Below are positions 20,372 through 29,300 of a stretch of DNA of 64,000 bases, piece by piece. How positions within the stretch are numbered: position 1 is the first letter of the stretch; every line of letters starts with the position of its first letter. Under the pieces are notes generated by a model, which did not search any database, had not been told where the DNA came from, and saw only the letters and a program-made list of their open reading frames with translations. The translations under genes and the position numbers were made by a program. This DNA is from Clostridia bacterium (GTDB lineage: Bacteria; Bacillota; Peptococcia; DRI-13; SM3-B62): NCBI GenBank assembly GCA_018432615.1, contig JAHDSQ010000001.1, positions 94,459-158,458 of the forward strand, read 5' to 3'.

Positions 20372-23300
20372 ATGAAAGGACAACAGGAGAGGGCTCCTTT
20401 AGCCGCAGTGCCGGGGAAGACGGGGGTCATGCTGTACAAGCCTTGTTGGCTGGAAAAAGCGATAAAAGGGCAGGAGAATGTGATTGGGACGGACTTCAGG
20501 CGGTTGGTGGTTTTTTGCGAACCGCAAGGTCTTAAGAAGGAGGATATTACCGAGAAGATAGAAGGGACAGGCTGTCTGATCCTGCAATCACGGAAAAAGG
20601 AAATTGAAAAAAGGTATCAGGAATATGCCTTGCGGTTGTTGCAAGAGATCCAGGCCATCATGGGGGAGCAGGACACGTCACGGGTGCTGATCCAGGTCAT
20701 GATATCCTCCCGGGGAGAACAGCGCTTATTCGGCGGACTATCCGGGTTGCTTAAAACAGCTCAAGCCGAGTCCTCCCGCCTGTGGGGGCAGCTCATTATG
20801 ACCGATGACTGGGGGGAAAAGGGCGTGATCGAAAAGCTGAGGGAGAACGGCTTATTCCCTCATGATGCCCTGATCCGTTACCGGGAAGGCAAACGGCAGG
20901 TGGCCGGTTGGGAGGAAGTAACGGGAGCGGCCCAGGGAGAGAGCCTTCCCTGGCAAGATAAGGGCGTTTACCTTATTACCGGAGGCGCGGGGGGCTTAGG
21001 ACTGATCTTCGCCTCAGAAATAGCAAGAAGGGTCGAAAACCCGGTCATCGTTTTGACCGGGCGTTCTTCTTTGGATAAGGCGGGGGAAAAGCTGGCGGAA
21101 AAGTTTGCTGACATTAAAGCCAGGATCGTCTACAGACAAGCGGATGTGACACAAAAAAGGGAGACGGTTGACCTTGTTGCAGGCATCAGAGAGGAATTTG
21201 GCAGGCTGGACGGCATTATCCATGCAGCCGGTGTCACCAGGGACAGCCTGATAATTAACAAGACTGCGGAGCAACTGCGGGAGGTTTTCGCTACCAAGGT
21301 GGAGGGGCTGTTGAATCTGGAGACGGCCTGTCGGGGAAGGGAGCTTGATTTCCTAGTTCTCTTTTCTTCCCTGGCGGCGAGTCTGGGCAATCCGGGACAG
21401 GCTGATTACGCTGCAGCCAATGCTTTCCTTGACTGTTATGCTGAATACCGCAACGAACTGGGGACAGACGGAGAAAAGCAGTTCGCTCGTATCATTTCGT
21501 ATAACTGGCCCCTTTGGCAGGAGGGGGGAATGCGAGTGCCGCAAGAGGCGGAAAGGAGTATGCGGCAGAAGGGGCTTGTTCCATTGAAGACTGCCGGCGG
21601 AATCAGTTCCTTTTATCAGGGTTGGGCTCTTGGCGGGTCGCGGGTCATGGTAGTGGAGGAGGATAGCCTCCAACTGAGAGAAGGAATGTCCGCTCAAGCC
21701 TATCCCCGGTTGTCCGACCGGAAAAATCCGGTGCCGGTCAAGCCGGAAAAGCTGCGGCAAGAAACGCTGCGTCGTTTGAAAGAGGTGTTTGGCGAAATCA
21801 CCGGTTTAAGCAGTGATCAGATAGATGCCCAGGAAATACTGGAAAGCTACGGGATAGATTCTGTCATGATAAGCAAATTGAACAGCAGGCTGGAATCGGT
21901 TTTCCGGGAGGTATCCAAAACACTGTTCTTTGAAGGCCGTACCTTGGAGGCTGTAGCCCGTCGTCTTTGTGAGGATTATCCAGAGGAATGTATGGCGTGG
22001 GCTCATTTACAGGGCGGCAAGGAAGAGAACGAGGACAAGGATATCTTTAGTGATGATGTTTTGGAATGGGAAGAAGATGAAGGATTTCCGCTTTTGAAGC
22101 CTTTGAAGGCCCCGCAGATGAGGGCAGGGGCATTTGAACCGATTGCCGTAATCGGTCTAAGCGGGAAGTACCCTCAGGCGGAAAACTTGACGGAATACTG
22201 GGAGAATCTGCAAACTGGCAAGGACTGCATCACGGAAATACCTTCGGAACGCTGGTCTCTGGAGGGGTTTTACCTTCCGGATCAGCAAAAAGCGGCGGCT
22301 ACGGGGAAGAGCTACTGTAAGTGGGGCGGCTTTATAGATGGGTTTGCCGACTTTGACCCCCTCTTTTTTAACATTTCTCCCCGGGAGGCCTTAAACATGG
22401 ATCCCCAGGAACGTCTGTTTATTGAGCATTGCTGGCAGGTTCTGGAGGACGCGGGGTATACCAGGCAGCAGCTGACAGAGGAATACGGCGGCAGGGTCGG
22501 GGTTTTTGCGGGTATCACCAAAACCGGTTTTGCATTGTATGGTCCGGATTTGTGGAGGCAGGGGGAGCAGGTTTTTCCCCGAACTTCCTTTAGTTCTCTG
22601 GCCAATCGGGTCTCTTACCTTTTTGACCTGCGGGGGCCCAGTATGCCGGTGGATACGATGTGTTCCTCCTCCTCGACGGCAATCCATGAGGCCTGCAGGT
22701 GCATCCAGCGGGGTGAATGTGAAATGGCCATTGCCGGCGGGGTCAATCTTTACCTCCATCCCGCCAACTATAACGAGCTGTGCGTGCAGCAGATGCTGTC
22801 GCCAGATGGGAAAAGCCGGGCCTTTGGTGACGGGGCCAACGGTTTTGTACCGGGAGAAGGGGTCGGTTGCGTCCTCCTGAAACCGCTGTCCCAGGCGGTT
22901 GAAGACGGTGATAATATTTATGCCGTCATCAGAGGAACGGCAGTTAACCATGACGGAAAAACCAACGGCTACACCGTGCCCAACCCCCAAGCCCAAAGTG
23001 AGGTTATTCGGGCCGCTCTGGACAAGGCGGGAATCAAGGCCAGAGAAGTCAGCTATTTCGAGGCCCACGGCACGGGTACCAGATTGGGTGACCCTATAGA
23101 AATTACGGGGGCTAAACAGGCCTTTGAGGGTGATACCAAAGAAAGAGGCTACTGTTCCCTGGGCTCTGTCAAGTCTAATATCGGGCATTTGGAGGCGGCG
23201 GCAGGGATTGCGGGGCTGACCAAAATAGTATTACAGATGAAGCACAGAAAGCTTGTGCCGAGTTTGCATGCCCAAGTTTTAAACCCAAACATCAATTTTG

Positions 23301-26300
23301 CCAAAACCCCCTTTGTCCTGCAGCAGGAGTTAGCCGATTGGAACAGTGAGGAATATCCCAGGATTGCAGGGCTTTCTTCTTTTGGAGCGGGAGGAGCCAA
23401 CGCCCACATTGTGCTGGAGGAATACCTGTCTGCCGAAAGAGAACATCCCGTTTCTGTCTTTGATGATAAGAGGCCGGCAGTGATCGTGCTTTCCGCGCGG
23501 AATAAAGAGGATTTAAAGAAACGGGCGGAGGGGCTTTTGTCTTGGCTCAAGGTCCGGGAATATTCCGAGGCGGACCTGGCCGCTCTTGCCTATACCCTGC
23601 AGGTGGGGCGCGAGGCGATGGAAGAAAGGCTGGGGATGACGGTTACTTCTTTGCAGGGGTTGGAGGAAAAGCTGCAGGACTATTTGGAGGGCAAGGAAGA
23701 AAATAATGACCTTTATTGCGGCCGAGTCGAAGAAAACAAGGAAAAATTGGCGGCCCTGGCAACAGACGAGGTAGTACAGGAAAACGTCAGTCGGTGGTTG
23801 GAAAACGGGGAATATGGCAGGCTTCTAAAGATGTGGGTCCGGGGAATGAACCTGGATTGGAACAGGCTCTATCAGGGGGAAAAACCAAAGCGAATCAGTC
23901 TTCCCACCTACCCGTTTGCCCGGGAACGCTACTGGCTGTCTGAAATGCAGGAGGGAGAAAAAAGAGCGGAGTTTGTTCATTCTTCACTGCATCCCTTACT
24001 GCATAGGAATACGTCGAATTTGACAGAACTGCGGTATACTTCGGTTTTTACGGGAAAAGAGTTCTTTTTACGAGATCACATGGTGCAGGGACGGCATATT
24101 TTACCGGGAGTAGCTTATCTGGAAATGGCTCGGGCAGCAGCAGAACTGGCGGCGGGAGAGATGCAGGGGATGAAATCCTGCTTAACACTGAAAAACGTGG
24201 TGTGGGCACAGCCTGCCCTTGTAAAAGAGGGAGAGGAGCTGTGCCTGCATCTGGGACTTTATCCCACAGAGGAAGGGGAGCTGACCTATGAGGTTTACGG
24301 CACTCCCGAGAAAGAGGTTGATAAGCCTCTTATCTACAGCCAGGGTACGGTCGAGATTGAGGGGGAAAAAACCAGGCCGAAAATGGATGTGTCGGCGGTC
24401 AGGGCGGCTTGTTCCAAAGGTATGCTGACCGGCCAACAGTGCTACGAGATATTTTCCCAAATGGGGATCGACTACGGCCCGGGTCATCGGGCTATTGAAG
24501 AGGTCTATCTGGGGGAGGAAGTGGCGGTGGCAAAACTGGTGTTACCCTCTGCCGTCAAAGAAACTGCCGAAGGATTTGTCCTGCACCCGGCCATGCTGGA
24601 CGGCGCGCTGCAGGCCTCTTTAGGGCTGGCCTTGGCCGCGGGTGCATCCGCTCCTCTGGTGCCATTTGCCTTGGAGGAGTTAGAGGTCTATACCGCCTGT
24701 GTTCCAAGGATGTGGGCCTTGCTGCGCCGCGGTGCGAAGGAGGGCACCGGAGCCGGAACAGAAAGCCTTGATATCGATTGCTGTGATGAGGAGGGAAATG
24801 TCTGTGCCCGGCTGAAAGGGTATTTTCCCAGGACACTGAAGGGAGAAGAAAGAAAGACGGAGGAAACGATGCTGCTGGAGCCCTGTTGGCGGCAAGATGA
24901 TATCGCCGCATCTGATGTTTTGCCTCCGACGGCAGGTTCGGAAAACTATGAGCAGCATCTTGTTATCTTGTGTGAAGCGGTTAAGGTAAAGCCAAAGGAC
25001 CTGGAGGGTCTTTGGCCCGGAGTACGGTGTCTGGTGTTGCACTCCCGCAAAAAGGATCCGGCCGTAAGGTATAAGGAATATGTCCTGGGAGTCCTGCGGG
25101 AGATTCAAGGAACCTTGCGGCAAAAGCCTAAGGGCCGGGTCTTGCTGCAGGTCGTTATTTCAAGCCACGGGGAAAGCAAGCTCTTTGCCGGACTGGCCGG
25201 GCTGCTGGTAACCGCGGGATTGGAGAATCCTCAATTATGCGGACAATTAATCGAACTTGAGGATTGGCAGGGGCTTGAGAGGATACTGCAAGAGAACAGG
25301 GAAAAGCCCACATCCGGAAGGGTTCGTTACCGTGAAGGCCAAAGACATGTGGCAATCCTGGCAGAGTTGGAGCCTTCCCGAGAGATACCGCGAATTCCCT
25401 GGCGGGAAGGCGGCAGATATTTGCTGACAGGAGGGGCAGGCGGGTTGGGTCTGCTCTTTGCCGCAGAGATAGCGCGGACGACAAAGAATGTGACGCTGAT
25501 CCTGACGGGTCGTTCCTTGCCTGATGCAGCTCGAGAAAACAAAATCAAAGAGCTGTGGGAAGCGGGTGCCCAGGTTGTTTACAGGCAGGTGGATGTCACC
25601 GATCAAAAGGCGGTGGAAAACCTTATACATTCAGTTGTCCAAGAGTTCGGCGGACTTGATGGCATCATGCACAGCGCCGGTGTCATTCGCGATTCCTTCA
25701 TCCTTAATCAAAGTGAGGCGGAGAGTCTGGAAGTCTTGTCTCCCAAAGTTAACGGCCTGGTGAACCTGGATGTGGCAACCCAAGCCTTAAAGCTGGATTT
25801 CTTCCTGCTCTTTTCCTCCCAGGCGGCTGTTCTCGGCAATCCGGGGCAAGCTGTCTACGCTGCTGCCAACGCCTTTTTGGATAGCTATGTTGAGTATCGC
25901 AACGACTTGGTTGCTGCCCAGGAAAGGCATGGGGCGACACTTTCCGTCAACTGGGCCCTCTGGCAAGAAGGTGGGATGGGTATTGAGGCCGTAGCCGAGA
26001 AAATCATCAGGGAGAATACGGGAATGATACCTTTGCGGACCTCCAGTGCTTTTTTGGCCTTGTATCAGGGGATGGAGCAGGGTAAGTCCCGCCTGATGGT
26101 CATGGAGGGCAGTCGTCCTCTGATGGCAAGGTGGCTGTCTGACCGGCGGGATGCGGCCGTTTTGGAACCAAACAGGGTTGTCGAAAGGCCCCGGACCGGA
26201 CAGGAAAGCGAGGGGATTCGCAGAATTACAGAGGACCTCTTGGCAAAGGCAGCCTCTTTGCTGAAGGTGGGGGTTGAGGACCTAGAAGAGGATGCGGCTT

Positions 26301-29300
26301 GGGACGAGCACGGCTTCGATCAGGTCATCCTGACCAAACTGCTTGGAGAACTCAATCGGGAATACGGTTTACAGCTTTCCTCTGCCGTCTTTTCCTCTTA
26401 TCCTACCTTGGGGAGCCTGGCCGGGTATTTGGCCGGACAATTGTCGCGGGAACAGTCAGGTGCAGCCCTATCCGTGCCTGCACATGCAACCGGGGACGCA
26501 GCAGCGACCCCGGAAGGGGAATTGGCGGAAGGTGCGGTGGAATATCTCAAAAAGCGGCTGTCCGCCGTTATCAAGTTGCCGCCTCACAGGATAGAAGAGA
26601 ATGCCCCGTTGGAGAAATACGGGATCGACTCCGTCATGGTCATGCAGCTGACCAACGAACTGGAAAAAACCTTCGGGTCTTTGCCTAAGACCTTGTTTTT
26701 TGAGTACCAAAACCTCCGGGAATTAACAGGGTATTTCTTGGATAATCATCGTGAAAGGTTGTTGACAGTCCTTGATGTGGGAGTAGGAAGGGGAGAAGAG
26801 AATAAGCCCGTCGCCCCAGCGCCTCTGCGTGAGGAGATGTCCCACCGGGTTTACGAAAGACCGCGCTTTTTCTCGCAGTGGGTGAAACGCCGACAGGAGG
26901 AAACCCCGTTATCCTCCGACATTGCCATTATCGGTTTGGCCGGGCGTTATCCGGGGGCCCGCAACCTGCGGGAGTTTTGGCGTAATCTGTCTGAAGGGAA
27001 AGACTGTATCACGGAGATACCTGCAGGGCGTTGGGATCATAGCAGGTATTTCGATGCAGACAGGAACAAGCCGGGTAAGACGTACAGCAAGTGGGGAGGA
27101 TTTCTAGAGGGTGTGGATGAGTTTGATCCGTTGTTCTTTAATATTTCTCCCCGGGAAGCCGAAATTATGGATCCTCAGGAACGGCTTTTCCTGGAGTGTG
27201 TTTATGAGACCTTAGAGGATGCCGGATATACCAGGGGGTCTCTTGCCTCCTACCGGGAGAAGGAACTGGAGAGTAATATCGGGGTTTATGTGGGGGTCAT
27301 GTACGAGGAGTATCAGCTTTATGCGGCCCAGCAGCAGCTTTTGGGCAAACCGGTGACGGTGTCGGGAAATCCATCTTCGGTGGCCAACAGGGTTTCATAC
27401 TTCTGCAACTTTCATGGTCCCAGCATAGCACTGGATACCATGTGCTCTTCTTCGATTACTGCTATTCATTTGGCTTGCCGAAGTCTGCAAAACGGGGAAT
27501 GCCGGCTGGCTATAGCAGGCGGGGTCAATGTCTCGCTTCATCCTAATAAGTATCTTTTCCTCGGTCAGAGCAACTTTGTATCCAGCAAGGGGTTATGCGA
27601 GGCTTTCGGAGCAGGCGGGGACGGTTATGTGCCGGGTGAAGGCGTAGGTGCCGTGCTGTTGAAACCTCTAAATGAGGCTATTAAGGACGGTGACCACATT
27701 TATGGGATCGTGAAGGGTACCGCCCTTAATCACGGCGGAAAAACCAACGGTTATTCGGTGCCCAACCCCAATGCCCAAGCGGCGGTCATCGGGCAGGCGC
27801 TGAGGAACTCGGGTGTTGATCCCCGGGCAGTCAGCTACCTGGAGGCTCACGGGACCGGAACCATCTTAGGCGACCCTATTGAAATTGCGGGTCTGACCAA
27901 GGCTTTTCGGGAGTATACAAAAGATAGGCAGTTTTGTGCCATCGGTTCTGTCAAGTCGAATATCGGGCACAGCGAAAGTGCCGCCGGGATTGCCGGGTTG
28001 ACAAAGGTGCTTTTGCAGATGAAACACCGCCAATTGGTGCCTTCACTGCATACAAAAACCCTTAATCCCAATATCGATTTCGCCACAACACCTTTCGTGG
28101 TGCAGCAGAAAAAGGCGGAGTGGAAGCGTGCGGTACTGGATGAGGGCGGCAGGAAGAAGGAGTATCCACTGATCGCCGGGATTTCATCTTTTGGGGCCGG
28201 CGGTTCCAATGCCCATTTGGTGGTTCAGGAATACATTCCCGAAGGGCAAAGGGCTTTGCCGGAAAATCTTTCCCGGAAAAGACCGGTTCTGATCGTGTTG
28301 TCGGCTAAAAATGAGGAGCGCCTCAGGGAAAGGGTACTTAGTTTCATCAATATTTTGCAAGAGGAAGGCTTGGGCGAAGACGACCTGGTTAATGTGGCCT
28401 ATACACTGCAAGTGGGGCGTGAAGCCATGGAAGAAAGACTGGCGGTGCTGGTGGAATCTGTGGATGAATTGGTTGATAAATTACAGGGCTTTCTTTCGCA
28501 AAAGAAGGATGAACCCGGTATTTACCATGCTCACATCAAGCAGAGTAGGGAAACGATAAATGTTTTTGCAGCGGACGAGGATATGGAAAAAACCCTTGCC
28601 GCCTGGATCGAGAAGGAGAAGTATGGGAAGCTGGCCAAGTTGTGGGTCCAGGGTCTGGATTTTGATTGGCAGCGGCTCTATACCGCCGGCTTGCCTCAAA
28701 GGGTCAGTTTACCCACCTATCCCTTCGAACGGGAACGTTACTGGATACCGGGGCAGGAAGCTTTAGAAGAAGTTTTAAATGGTACTTGGCAAGGGGTTTT
28801 ACCTTTGGGAGACGGCGGGGCAACCAGGAAGACTTGTTTTTTGCAAAAACAATGGGAAACCTGTCCTGTTGTTGCCGGCAAGAACTTTGCAGGAAAAGTT
28901 GCGATTTTGGCGACAAAAGAAACTCGTAGTTTGGCAGAAAAGCTGTCCCGGCATTTTTCGCCGGGAATGGTGTTTGAAGAGGAACAGCTTGTGGCGGAAA
29001 AAGATGTTTTGCAAGAGGAAGGATCAGGTTGGAAGGGCTTTATTGACCTGACCGGCTGTGGAAAAGAGGAGCAGGGATCCCTGGCCTGGCTTTCCTGGCT
29101 GCAGAAACTGATTGAAAACGGAAAAGACCGAGGGTTGGTCATCTTGGGTGTGACCCGGGGATTGGAAGCCTTTTTGCAGATAGAAGTCAATCTAACCGGT
29201 GCTTCCCGGGCCGGGCTGTACCGCATGCTGCAAAGCGAATATGGCCGTCTGAAGTCACGGCATGTGGAGCTGGACCCTGATCCCGCTATTGACGAAAGTC

